From the NCBI GenBank assembly GCA_036742455.1, contig DAINQU010000019.1, forward strand, positions 1 to 57,205: a stretch of 57,205 nt of DNA, read 5' to 3'. Position numbers and translations under genes: made by a program. Below the pieces are notes generated by a model. It was not told the origin of the DNA, did no database searches, and worked only from the letters and a program-made list of their open reading frames with translations. Shown here one piece after another: positions 8,398-16,485 of this stretch (position 1 is its first letter; each line of letters starts with the position of its first letter). Origin of the DNA: CAIKZZ01 sp036742455 (GTDB lineage: Bacteria > Pseudomonadota > Gammaproteobacteria > Steroidobacterales > Steroidobacteraceae).

Positions 8398-9777
8398 TTA
8401 CTCGTAGGTCTTTGTTGGATCGAACAACTCTTCCGGCAGAGCGATGCCACGGACTGCGAGTCGGTGGGCGAAATTGGGTCGGATGCCGGTGGCGCGAAAG
8501 TGCCCACGCACCACGCCGTCCGGCGTGACACCGGTCTGCTCGTACGTGAAAATTTCCTGCATGGTGATCACGTCACCCTCCATGCCGGTAATTTCCTGAA
8601 TACTCGTAACTTTGCGCTTGCCGTCACTGAGTCGCGCAATCTGAATGAGCGCGGTTAATGCGGAGGCCATTTGTTGGCGTACCGCCCGAGGCGAGAGCGA
8701 ATAGCCGGCCATTCCCACCATGTTTTCGAGGCGAGTTAAGGTGTCTCGGGGCGTATTCGCGTGGACGGTCGCCATCGAGCCGTCGTGCCCGGTATTCATC
8801 GCTTGCAGCATATCGAGCACTTCAGGGCCGCGAACCTCGCCGACGATGATCCGATTGGGCCGCATGCGCAGGCTGTTGCGTACGAGTGCCCGCTGGGTCA
8901 CTTCACCTTTCCCCTCAACGTTCGGGGGACGGGTTTCAAGGCGTACGACATGCGGTTGCTGCAGTTGCAGCTCAGCCGCATCTTCGATCGTGATGATCCG
9001 TTCGTGGGCGGGAATGGCGGCTGACATGACGTTCAACAGCGTCGTTTTCCCGGTGCCGGTACCGCCGGCAAGCACGACATTGATCCGGGCCATCACGAGA
9101 CCTTCGAGAATCCGCGCCATCGCGGGGGTCAGCGTCTTGTTGGCGATAAGACCTTGCATGGTCAGTGGGATCGTCGAGAACCGTCGAATGGAGAGGGCCG
9201 GTCCATCGATGGCGAGTGGCGGGATAATCGCATTGACGCGTGAGCCGTCTTTCAATCGCGCATCCACCATCGGGCTCGACTCGTCAATCCGGCGACCGAT
9301 CGCCGAGACGATTTTGTCGATGATCTTCATGAGATGAGCGTCGTCTTCGAAATGGATCCCCGTTCGCTCTAAGATTCCGTTGCGTTCCACGTAAACCGAT
9401 GAATAGGTGTTCACCAGGATGTCGGACACCGAGGGGTCGTCAAGTAAGGGCTCGAGGGGGCCGAGTCCGAGTACCTCGTTCTCGATACTGGCGATAATCA
9501 TCGCCCGCTCCGCGGCATTGAGCGGCGTCGGATCGGCGGTGAGCAAGCGCTCGACGACCTTGCGTAACTCGACGGTGACCCGCTCGGGGGTCATTTTTTC
9601 GAGGGCCGAGAGATCGATTTGGTCGAGCAACAGGTGGTGTATCCGTGACTTCACGGCTTGCTGGGCGAGGGTGGAAGCGGACGACCCGGCGGCGTGGACT
9701 TCCGCACGCACCTCGCGCTCGTTGATGGCTTGCGCGATGCGGTCGCGGAGCGATATCGGTACGTGAGCGTCAAGCAT
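8398..9777 (-). CDS. tadA: TadA/CpaF, secretion ATPase powering the Tad pilus
   Basis: 459 residues, close to the usual CpaF length. The N-terminal domain contains LGLGPLEPLLDDPSVSDILVN. Walker A is GGTGTGKT (238-245). The Asp box (IITIEDAAELQLQQPHVVRLETR), Walker B (NRIIVGEVRGPEVLDMLQAMNTGHDGSM) and His box (ATVHANTPRDTLTRLE) of PilT/GspE-type ATPases are all present. It forms a cytoplasmic hexamer that drives Flp pilin assembly and possibly retraction. The start codon overlaps the end of tadZ by 8 bases, which suggests translational coupling. Confidence 0.96.
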   Translation of the reverse strand: MLDAHVPISLRDRIAQAINEREVRAEVHAAGSSASTLAQQAVKSRIHHLLLDQIDLSALEKMTPERVTVELRKVVERLLTADPTPLNAAERAMIIASIENEVLGLGPLEPLLDDPSVSDILVNTYSSVYVERNGILERTGIHFEDDAHLMKIIDKIVSAIGRRIDESSPMVDARLKDGSRVNAIIPPLAIDGPALSIRRFSTIPLTMQGLIANKTLTPAMARILEGLVMARINVVLAGGTGTGKTTLLNVMSAAIPAHERIITIEDAAELQLQQPHVVRLETRPPNVEGKGEVTQRALVRNSLRMRPNRIIVGEVRGPEVLDMLQAMNTGHDGSMATVHANTPRDTLTRLENMVGMAGYSLSPRAVRQQMASALTALIQIARLSDGKRKVTSIQEITGMEGDVITMQEIFTYEQTGVTPDGVVRGHFRATGIRPNFAHRLAVRGIALPEELFDPTKTYE

Positions 9778-10942
9778 GGCTTAGCAGGCGTGTCAGCCAG
9801 CCCTTTTCTGCGGGTGTCGTGAGGCCCATCGTCGTCTCTATGAGGCGTGTCAGACGCCGGCAAATGACCGAGCGTGGGTGAGAGACGTAGACGGGTATGC
9901 CTCGGTTGATGGAGTTGGAGACCGTCCGGTAGTCGTTCGGGATGATGCAGTCGGCGCTGTGTCCGAGGGTGCGCTCCACGTCCTCAAGCGTCATCTCAGA
10001 GGAGTGCTCGTATCGATTGACGATCAGTCGGGTCTTCTGACTGTCACAGCCCAACGCGGCGAGGGTTCCTAAGACCCGTTTGGCATCCCTTAGGAAGGGG
10101 ATGGTCTGTTGCACCGTCGCGTAGACAGAATCGGAGCGATCAATCGCCCGGACAGAGACCTTGTCGAACGTTCGGCCCAAATTGATGATGATGAATTCAT
10201 AGGTGTTCGACGCCAGATTGAGGAGGAGGTCGATATGGTCGGGACGGATATCGAGCCCGAGTTCCAGGGTATCGGAAGCCTGTAACACGTCGAATTTGTC
10301 GGTGATGTGCAGTGCAATGGCCGAGAGCAGGTCGCTGTCCAGTCGAGCGATATTCGCGGAAATATCAGAGATGGTCGTGGTGCCAGGCACCTTGGTCACA
10401 AACAGCGATGCATCGCCCGAGTAAATATCCAAATCGATCAGAAGGGTCTTCTTTCCGTAGGCGGCAGCCAGCATATAGGCGACGTTGGCGGCGACGAAGG
10501 TCGAGCCGCCACCGCCCTTACACGACAGGAACGTGGCGACGGTCGCGCGAATGGGCTGCGCCGCGCCGATGGTTCGGGTTTCTTCGATGCGCTCTACGGC
10601 GGCGAGAAAACGCTCGTCCGGATAGGGTGTCGGTAAGACGTCCTTCACCCCGACGTGCATCGCATGCATGAGTGTCTCGGCGACCATGCTGTCGCCGAGC
10701 AAGATGAACGAGATGCCCGGAAAGCGCTTGGCGATCGGCTCGAGCCGAATGATGTCCTCAGAGGTCTTGCAGAGCTGGTCGATGATGACCAGATCCGGCA
10801 GCTCCTGGGCGACGAGTGCCGAGACACCGTCGATCCCACACAAGCGGGATTTGACCGTACGGGTGGGGCGGTTCGGGTCGGCGAGCAAATTGACGAGCCG
10901 CTCAAGATTGTCGGGTTGGGTCGATGCGATTGTTATTTTCAT
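9770..10942 (-). CDS. tadZ: TadZ/CpaE, atypical MinD/ParA-family localisation protein
   Basis: 390 residues. An N-terminal atypical response-receiver domain (about 1-120, LPDLVIIDQLCKTSEDIIRL) precedes a MinD/ParA-like ATPase domain from about residue 135. The deviant Walker A reads SCKGGGGSTFVAANVAY: the signature lysine (CKGG) is kept, but the P-loop lysine position holds Ser. Such loss is common in TadZ/CpaE proteins, so this member may bind nucleotide weakly. TadZ places the Tad machine at its site, often a pole. It lies between the lipoprotein gene and tadA, which it overlaps. Confidence 0.9.
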   Translation of the reverse strand: MKITIASTQPDNLERLVNLLADPNRPTRTVKSRLCGIDGVSALVAQELPDLVIIDQLCKTSEDIIRLEPIAKRFPGISFILLGDSMVAETLMHAMHVGVKDVLPTPYPDERFLAAVERIEETRTIGAAQPIRATVATFLSCKGGGGSTFVAANVAYMLAAAYGKKTLLIDLDIYSGDASLFVTKVPGTTTISDISANIARLDSDLLSAIALHITDKFDVLQASDTLELGLDIRPDHIDLLLNLASNTYEFIIINLGRTFDKVSVRAIDRSDSVYATVQQTIPFLRDAKRVLGTLAALGCDSQKTRLIVNRYEHSSEMTLEDVERTLGHSADCIIPNDYRTVSNSINRGIPVYVSHPRSVICRRLTRLIETTMGLTTPAEKGWLTRLLSHA

Positions 10943-10959
10943 GGCCTAACATCCTCGAT

Positions 10960-11274
10960 TTACGGATTGCCCGGATTGGTGCCGCCGCCGAGGGCGCTGC
11001 CCAGACTCGGTCCTATCGCGAACACGTTGGCGGGAGCCTGCGGGGTCGCAAACGTCGACTGGTAGTGGCGAATGGTGCTCACGGCCGAGACGCCGTCCAT
11101 GCCCACCACAGGATTGGGGTCGAAGAGGGCGAGCGGATCCATGATTTGCAGATCCGTCGCTTCCTCGACGCTCAAGCCGAAGGCGGCGTCGAGATGAGGG
11201 GTCACGGTGGTGCAAGCCACCAGCGCGATGCTCGCGCCGATGGCGGCGAATGATTTCAAGACGGTCGATGTCAT
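10960..11274 (-). CDS. Small predicted lipoprotein of the Tad locus
   Basis: 104 residues with a lipoprotein signal peptide ending in LVACT (Cys21), then an acidic mature part of about 84 residues with no domain I recognise. GGAGAG lies just upstream of the ATG. It stands between the secretin gene and tadZ, where other Tad loci carry rcpB, cpaD or tadD. It is much shorter than CpaD and lacks TPR repeats, so it is not TadD. A pilotin or outer-membrane accessory role for the secretin is plausible by position only. Confidence 0.65.
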   Translation of the reverse strand: MTSTVLKSFAAIGASIALVACTTVTPHLDAAFGLSVEEATDLQIMDPLALFDPNPVVGMDGVSAVSTIRHYQSTFATPQAPANVFAIGPSLGSALGGGTNPGNP

Positions 11275-11307
11275 GGCGCTCTCCGGGTATACGTGCGAGG
11301 CGTTCGT

Positions 11308-12723
11308 TTAGGGCTCGGTGCGGTCCGCAGAAGGGGGCAGCGGTGGGTGCACGGGCGGCGCGCCCTCCAGTTGCCCCTTCAGAAAGAATTCCATCCGATT
11401 CGGCTCGACGAAGCCGTCGGTGGGCAGGCTGTATCCGGGGTTCAGCGGCTTCACGAGGTGCGCCGTCACGACGAACAGCAACTCGGTCTTGTCGCTCTGA
11501 AAGTCGTTGCTGCGAAACAGCGCGCCCAGAATCGGTAACTCGCCGAGGCCGGGGAATCGGTTAATGGTTTCGGTGACGTTGTTCTTGATCAGCCCACCGA
11601 TGGCAAACGTCTGACCGTCGTGCAATTGCACCGTGGTCGAGGCGCGCCGGGTGGTGATCGACGGCAGCACGGATTGGCCGGCGCCGAGCGCAGTGATGAC
11701 GACACCTTGCTGGTTGATGTCGGACACTTCGGGGCTGACTTTTAAATTGATACGCCCGTCTTCGAGCACGGTGGGCGTGAAGCGCAGCCCGATACCGTAT
11801 TCTTTTTCCTCGAGGGTAATCGAGAGCGCGCCCGCGGTTCCTTGGGGGACCGGGATATATATTTTCCCGCCGGCGAGGAAGGAGCCCTCTTGCCCGCTGA
11901 TGGCCATGATGTTGGGTTCCGCGAGGACCTTGACGATTTCGTCCTTCTTCGTCGCGTCGATCCCGAAAGACGAGGTGGTGAGCCCGGGCTTGAGCAGGTT
12001 GGCGAGACCGGGCACATCGGTCAGGTAGCCGCCGGCCACTTGCCAACCGAGACCCGTGGCCGTACCGGGATGATTGATTGAGTACTCGGCGCCCAGGCGG
12101 TCGATGAGTGTCTTCGAGACTTCCGCGATTTTCACCTCGAGGAGCACCTGCTGCGGCGCGGCAGTACCGAGCATATTCACGACGCGCTTTGCGCCGGCGA
12201 ACGATTCCCCGAGGATGACAGCCCGTTCTGCTTTAAAGGCGTCGGTGACCGACCCGCTCAACACGATGGAATCACCGAGGGTGCTCACCCGGATGTGTTC
12301 TTCTCCCGGCAGCAAGGACTTGAGACTGGCCTCCAGGACCGTGGTGTCTAGACCCACGTCGATGTCATAGGTGGCCGCGCCGCCGTGCTTGGACCAGGCC
12401 ACCAGGTTCGTCGCGCCGATTTTCTTGCCGAGGAGATACACCTCGGTCGGATTGATCAACAAAATATCGGCGATGGCCGGATCGCCCGTCGAAATCCGTC
12501 CCGCCGGTTCCGCGAGATGGACGATGACCGATTTGTGCACGCTCAGATGGACCGACGACTGGACGGTGGGATGCACGACGGGCGGTGCAACGACGTCGAT
12601 GGCGGTCGTGATCGTCGCCACATCGAGCGCAGGGCTCTCGGCCACCGCCGTACCGATGCCCATGCACAGCAGCAGGACCGCAAGACGTCCGATCACGCTG
12701 AAGTCGTTGGAAGAGGTGACCAT
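11308..12723 (-). CDS. cpaC: CpaC/RcpA outer-membrane secretin of the Tad pilus
   Basis: 471 residues from the ATG at 12723, which has AGGAG 8 bases upstream. A signal peptide (LAVLLLCMGIGTAVAES) leads into a pilus and secretin N-terminal domain (VIVHLAEPAGRISTGDPAIADILLINPTEVYLLGKKIGATNLVAW). A BON-like segment follows (DSIVLSGSVTDAFKAERAVILGE), then the secretin core (VLLEVKIAEVSKTLIDRLGAEYS to LPILGALFRSNDFQSDKTELLFVVTAHLVKP). It forms the outer-membrane pore for Flp pili. A longer in-frame upstream extension overlaps cpaB and is not coding in this frame. The Pro-rich tail is variable. Confidence 0.94.
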   Translation of the reverse strand: MVTSSNDFSVIGRLAVLLLCMGIGTAVAESPALDVATITTAIDVVAPPVVHPTVQSSVHLSVHKSVIVHLAEPAGRISTGDPAIADILLINPTEVYLLGKKIGATNLVAWSKHGGAATYDIDVGLDTTVLEASLKSLLPGEEHIRVSTLGDSIVLSGSVTDAFKAERAVILGESFAGAKRVVNMLGTAAPQQVLLEVKIAEVSKTLIDRLGAEYSINHPGTATGLGWQVAGGYLTDVPGLANLLKPGLTTSSFGIDATKKDEIVKVLAEPNIMAISGQEGSFLAGGKIYIPVPQGTAGALSITLEEKEYGIGLRFTPTVLEDGRINLKVSPEVSDINQQGVVITALGAGQSVLPSITTRRASTTVQLHDGQTFAIGGLIKNNVTETINRFPGLGELPILGALFRSNDFQSDKTELLFVVTAHLVKPLNPGYSLPTDGFVEPNRMEFFLKGQLEGAPPVHPPLPPSADRTEP

Positions 12724-12725
12724 GG

Positions 12726-13610
12726 TTAGAGCTCCTGCTGACTGCGGTCGGTGCCACGGATGACTTCGACCGACTCTTTGATGGGATGACGCGGCGCGAC
12801 GGCTCGGGCCGGGGCGGGCGGTGGGGGCGCGGCGGGCACGGACGTCGGCGGTGGCGGTGACTCGTCGGCGTGTCGGCGCGTCGCCCACTGCAGCAAGGTT
12901 TCTTTATCGATACCGTGGGAGGTGGTTTCGCCCTGATCGATCAGATTGCGCAGGACCAGAGAGAGTGTGCCGACGCTGCGGGCGAGGTCGAGACGCTCAG
13001 CCTGGTCGGGGGTGACCTCCAGGGTGACGGCGTTGACGACTTTGGGTTTGGCGTCTTCACGCGCGACCTCTTGCGCCGCCGCCAGCACCAATATGTGCTC
13101 GAGGACGATCTTGGAGATACTGCCTTCACTGCCACCCACCTGAGCACCGGGCACGGTGGTATTGACCAACACGTCCACATAGCTACCCGGCAAGGCGAAT
13201 CCGGCGACGCCGACGACGTCGTTTACGCGAACGGTGATCGCGCGATTGCCCGGTCGGATGACGGCGGACAGCCCGCCCTGACTGCCGAGTGGCGCGAGAT
13301 GCGACTCGAGCACAGGCTCGCCCTTGAGAATGGTCGAGCGTGCGATGCGCGGCGTTTGCGTGCTGCTGTCGCGTAACAGGCCGCTGAATTCGGTGAAGGA
13401 TCCTGCGGGCGTGCTCTCGCGCGGCCATTCCACCAATTTGAGGTCGTCCGGCGCGAGGGGCGCTCCGAGCTCAACGTCTCGCTCGGCCACGACAATTTTG
13501 TGCGTGTCGCTGTGGGTCCGCGGAGCGCCGTATCGAACGACGATGAATACCGTCGCCGATGCCAACAGCAGGGCCGCGAGTAGCGTCAATATCGCGCGTA
13601 ACTTATTCAT
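12726..13610 (-). CDS. cpaB: CpaB/RcpC periplasmic Tad pilus protein with SAF domain
   Basis: 294 residues from the ATG at 13610. One N-terminal membrane helix (LRAILTLLAALLLASATVFIVV) is followed by a SAF/beta-clip domain (HKIVVAERDVELGAPLAPDDLKLVEWP). Next comes the RcpC/CpaB core (SAVIRPGNRAITVRVNDVVGVAGFALPGSYVDVLVNT), then a Pro/Ala-rich C-terminal tail. CpaB supports the secretin in the periplasm. The gene ends two bases before the secretin ATG. The ATG overlaps the stop of a tiny upstream ORF. A longer frame to 13670 exists but lacks conserved residues. Confidence 0.9.
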   Translation of the reverse strand: MNKLRAILTLLAALLLASATVFIVVRYGAPRTHSDTHKIVVAERDVELGAPLAPDDLKLVEWPRESTPAGSFTEFSGLLRDSSTQTPRIARSTILKGEPVLESHLAPLGSQGGLSAVIRPGNRAITVRVNDVVGVAGFALPGSYVDVLVNTTVPGAQVGGSEGSISKIVLEHILVLAAAQEVAREDAKPKVVNAVTLEVTPDQAERLDLARSVGTLSLVLRNLIDQGETTSHGIDKETLLQWATRRHADESPPPPTSVPAAPPPPAPARAVAPRHPIKESVEVIRGTDRSQQEL

Positions 13611-13731
13611 GAGGGGGCTCCCAGGCCGTATCACGTGGCGCGATGGAGAGGCTGGCCTCGCCAGTGTCATCGACCCGATATTCCGCCGCGGCGGGAGTCG
13701 GTGATCGGTCGTTTGGATGTATCGCGTTCAT
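13603..13731 (-). CDS. Possible 42-residue ORF ahead of cpaB
   Basis: A short ORF (MNAIHPNDRS... ending WEPPHE) begins at an ATG with AAGGCAG a few bases upstream. Its stop overlaps the start of cpaB (ATGAATAA), the arrangement of coupled genes. It has no signal peptide, helix or recognised domain and is Pro/Asp-rich. It may be a real small gene, a leader peptide that tunes cpaB translation, or chance. Confidence 0.3.
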   Translation of the reverse strand: MNAIHPNDRSPTPAAAEYRVDDTGEASLSIAPRDTAWEPPHE

Positions 13732-13802
13732 GGCTGCCTTCCGATTCGTGGGGTAGCGCGCCCGGCGCATTCTGTGGGCGGTGTAAGCTCGTGACACGCC
13801 GC

Positions 13803-14318
13803 TCAAGGCGGGTGATGGGTGAATAGCCACCACAGGCTGCCGATGGCGAGACACGGCCCGTACGGCATCGCCGAGACGGATGTCGTCGGTTCCATGAGGT
13901 GCGGCGCGATGCCGTGCCATGCGCCGCTCGCCAGGGTTCGAAGATTGCCGAGCAGGTGGCGAATGAGGCCACGATCGAGGGCGATCGCCGCGGCAATGAA
14001 GCCTCCGGCAATGGCCGTGGCGAGCAGTACCGAGATGATCTCGTGGGGACCGACGAAGGTGCCGATGGCCGCCGCCAGCTTCACATCACCGGCGCCGAAC
14101 AGCTTCAGTAGATACAAAGGCCCTAAGATCAATAAGGCCACACCGAGGCCGGCGAGGGCCACCAGCAGGGCCTGCGGCCCGCCGCTACGCATGGCCAAGA
14201 AGAGGCCCACGAGCGCGCCGGTGACGGTGATGACATTGGGTATCCGCCGATAAATGAGATCGGTCGCGGTGGCGGCTGCGATGAGCGCGAGCAAGCCGGC
14301 TTGTGTCCACGCATCCAT
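13803..14318 (-). CDS. tadV: TadV/CpaA, A24-family prepilin peptidase
   Basis: 171 residues, almost entirely hydrophobic, as expected for the short TadV/CpaA type that lacks the methylase domain of PilD. The two catalytic aspartates are visible in ATATDLIYRRIPN (first Asp) and in LFGAGDVKLAAAIG, the GxGD motif. It cleaves and matures the Flp pilin and the TadE-like proteins at the inner membrane. AGGGG lies 7 bases before the ATG. The gene follows flp directly, the standard first pair of a Tad locus. Confidence 0.93.
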   Translation of the reverse strand: MDAWTQAGLLALIAAATATDLIYRRIPNVITVTGALVGLFLAMRSGGPQALLVALAGLGVALLILGPLYLLKLFGAGDVKLAAAIGTFVGPHEIISVLLATAIAGGFIAAAIALDRGLIRHLLGNLRTLASGAWHGIAPHLMEPTTSVSAMPYGPCLAIGSLWWLFTHHPP

Positions 14319-14392
14319 GCGTCTGCCCCTGGCGTTCCATCGCCTATCGTCGCTTCGGCGGTGTGCCCCGCTTCCGCTGCCGCTCGGATCGG

Positions 14393-14425
14393 GGCTCTGA
14401 AGGGGGGTGACCCCGCTTCAGAGCC
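14393..14425 (-). other. Strong hairpin between flp and the prepilin peptidase gene
   Basis: Arms GGCTCTGAAG and CTTCAGAGCC (10 bases each) enclose a further GGGG/CCCC stem with a 3-base loop. There is no U tract on the minus strand, so it is not a classical terminator. Its place directly after flp suggests it stabilises or attenuates the transcript so that pilin is made in excess of the machine. Confidence 0.55.
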
Positions 14426-14434
14426 GCGCCGCGA

Positions 14435-14602
14435 TTACGGGTGCGTCAATTTGCCGGCGATCCACGTAAAAAGCGCCGACAGATTGGTTCCCATCAACGA
14501 GACCGCCGTGACCAATACGGCCGCGACGAGGGCGGCAATGAGGCCGTACTCGATGGCGGTGACACCGTCGTCTTCAATCCAAAAGTTTCTGAGCATTTTC
14601 AT
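14435..14602 (-). CDS. flp: Flp-type major pilin
   Basis: 55 residues, the usual Flp size. The sequence has a short leader followed by DDGVTAIEYGLIAALVA, the Flp motif with Glu at +5 and Tyr at +6 after the Gly-Val processing site. The remainder is one hydrophobic helix and a short tail (FTWIAGKLTHP). TadV would cleave it, and the product polymerises into the adhesive Flp pilus. GGAGG lies 8 bases before the ATG at 14602. It is the first gene of the locus, so the main Tad promoter should lie at 14603-14760. Confidence 0.95.
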   Translation of the reverse strand: MKMLRNFWIEDDGVTAIEYGLIAALVAAVLVTAVSLMGTNLSALFTWIAGKLTHP

Positions 14603-14855
14603 GGCCGAGTCCTCCAACATCCATTTTGGTGAGAGTCGCTGTCGAGTTGGCGGTCGGTTGGCAGTGCGTTCGCGCCCGGTGAGCATCGTCCACATCTGCA
14701 TCGTCTGCGTTCCAAACTGTGGGCCGGAATCATTCGGCTTCCAGTTTCAATCTCGACGGGGCCATTACACCGTCTGCTGTCACGCTCTTGCATCGTGACT
14801 TGTACGCATGATCATCGCGCCACGCCGAAGGCGCTCTCAGGTCGATCGAGCAGGC
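14603..14855. other. Upstream region of the Tad locus
   Basis: About 250 bases between the flp start and the terminator of the DUF2934 gene. It should hold the flp promoter (minus strand). I looked for a sigma-54 GG-N10-GC pattern and did not find a clean one. I see no gene. Confidence 0.4.
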
Positions 14856-14889
14856 AAAAAAAAGCCGAGACTGGTACCGGTCTCGGCTT
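14856..14889 (-). terminator. Rho-independent terminator of the DUF2934 gene
   Basis: Read on the minus strand, a GC-rich hairpin with 8-base arms (GCCGAGAC/GTCTCGGC, with further pairing of GGTACC inside) is followed by eight Ts (14856-14863). It ends transcription of the 14912-15235 gene before the flp promoter region. Confidence 0.85.
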
Positions 14890-14911
14890 CGCCCACGCTT
14901 GCGGTGTGCGC

Positions 14912-15235
14912 TTACGCGGATTTGCGCTCGGCTTCTTGCGGAACCGAGCAGAGACTCGCGTTGAGGATCTCATCGACCTGCTTCTCAGCGCGGCACCAGT
15001 CCTCGAGCTCATAACCCGGTTCGAAGCACCGGGTTTCTGACAAGAAATAGGCCGCAGAGGCAATCATCTCGCGCCGCAGTGCGGCATCGACATCCGCAAA
15101 TTCTGCCGGTGCCGAATGATTGCTCGGCGACGCCGTGGCGTTCGCTTCCGATGATGCGGTGTGTTTCGATTGGATCGAGCGAGCCGCGTGATGCTTTTGG
15201 CGCCCGTCGTGGGAGCCGGCGTGTGTGCGTGTCAT
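14912..15235 (-). CDS. DUF2934 family protein
   Basis: 107 residues. The first half is low-complexity, rich in Ser, Ala and His. The second half matches the DUF2934 pattern (LRREMIASAAYFLSE, then GYELEDWCRAEKQVDEIL), a short helical segment of unknown function found in many proteobacteria. The ATG at 15235 is preferred because GGAGG lies 5 bases before it; another in-frame ATG is at 15247. It is a single gene with its own terminator, next to but separate from the Tad locus. Confidence 0.75.
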   Translation of the reverse strand: MTRTHAGSHDGRQKHHAARSIQSKHTASSEANATASPSNHSAPAEFADVDAALRREMIASAAYFLSETRCFEPGYELEDWCRAEKQVDEILNASLCSVPQEAERKSA

Positions 15236-15484
15236 CGTAGCCTCCATGCTGTTTCAATTGGACAATCTGAAAACGGCGCGTCGTACGACCGTTCGGGGTG
15301 GATTGTCCACGGGTCTCGTCCGAAGGGGCAGTCGGGACTCTACCTAGCCCACCGCGGTAGGTGGCGGGGGGGCAGCGCGTGGGGCCTGTGCGCCGCGCCC
15401 GTTCGGGTGCCATGGAGGGGTTCCGGTATGATGGCGGCTCAGCCCTAGCGCACTGTCGCTCGACGGGTGTCCGAGGAGTGTGCG

Positions 15485-16378
15485 TTGAGCGATCGCGGGA
15501 CTGACCATACCGGGCGGGGTTATCTGATTTTCGCCGCCTCGTTGGTATTTCTGCCGGTGATGGACGCGATTGCGAAGTTGTTGTCCACGCGACTGCCGGT
15601 GCTGGAAATCGTCTGGGCGCGCCATATCGTCTACGCGGCTGCCATCTTGCCGTTCGCGACCTGGCATCGGGGTTGGCGCGGTTTGCTCCCGCGCCATCCG
15701 CTCTGGCAACTGGCACGCGGGCTCTGCATGTGCTTGGCCTCGGGCTGTTTTTTCATGGCGGTGTCGCGCATGCCAGTCGCCGACGCCATGGCCATCTTCT
15801 TAAGTTACCCCGCGATCCTCTTGCCGATGACGGCGTTGGTGTTGGGGGAGCGGCCCACCCGGCGCCAGTGGGCCATGGTTGTCTGCGGCTTTATAGGCGC
15901 GCTCTTCGTGGTTCGCCCGAGTCTGCACGGCATCGCCGACGGCGCGATCTTTGCCGTGGGGTCAGCCGTCCTTTATCCGATGTCGATGTTGGCGACCCGG
16001 CGTTTGGCGGATGAGGCAACGCCCCTTATCACCACGGCACTGTCCGCGGTGATCGGTTCCATCGTCTACTCCGCGGTCGTGCCATCGGTCTTTACGATGC
16101 CTCGGTCCGGCGATCTGTGGCTGCTCCTTGCGATCGGATTGATTGCGGCTGTCGGCCACTTCGGCATCGTCGCCGCGCATCGTTATGCGCAGTCATCGCA
16201 GTTGGCGCCCCTTGGGTATTTGGAAATCGTCGGGGCGGTCGCGGCCGGCATGGTGATGTTCGGCGACGTGCCGACGGCGGCCACCGATATCGGCATCGTT
16301 CTCATTGTGGTGAGCGGACTGGTGGCGACGTGGCCTCGCCGCGGTCGGGAGGGTCGCAGCGCGACCGCTAAACCGTGA
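15485..16378 (+). CDS. DMT-family (EamA) permease
   Basis: 297 residues with ten predicted membrane helices in two EamA repeats (FAASLVFLPVMDAIAKLLSTRLPVLEIVWARHIVY begins the first; DGAIFAVGSAVLYPMSMLATRR begins the second). The conserved Pro/Glu features include LILPMTALVLGE-like LLPMTALVLGERPTRRQW. Members export or import amino acids, nucleobases or other metabolites; the substrate cannot be read. I place the start at TTG 15485, with GAGGAG 6 bases before it; a GTG at 15467 is also in frame but has no such site. It is probably monocistronic. Confidence 0.88.
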   Translation: MSDRGTDHTGRGYLIFAASLVFLPVMDAIAKLLSTRLPVLEIVWARHIVYAAAILPFATWHRGWRGLLPRHPLWQLARGLCMCLASGCFFMAVSRMPVADAMAIFLSYPAILLPMTALVLGERPTRRQWAMVVCGFIGALFVVRPSLHGIADGAIFAVGSAVLYPMSMLATRRLADEATPLITTALSAVIGSIVYSAVVPSVFTMPRSGDLWLLLAIGLIAAVGHFGIVAAHRYAQSSQLAPLGYLEIVGAVAAGMVMFGDVPTAATDIGIVLIVVSGLVATWPRRGREGRSATAKP

Positions 16379-16485
16379 CGACCGTCGCAATCCACTGAGA
16401 AGAGGCTGGCTTAAGTCAACCGCGGGTTCGGTGAGGCGCTTTTCTCCGGGAAGATGCCTAACACCGAACCGACGGAGCCTGACGT

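Noticed and set aside
9770..10942. TadZ lacks the P-loop lysine, which looked like an inactivating mutation
   Set aside because: Loss or change of this residue is common in the TadZ/CpaE family, so it is not unusual here.
14603..14760. Sigma-54 promoter for flp
   Set aside because: No GG-N10-GC pair with the right flanks was found by eye.
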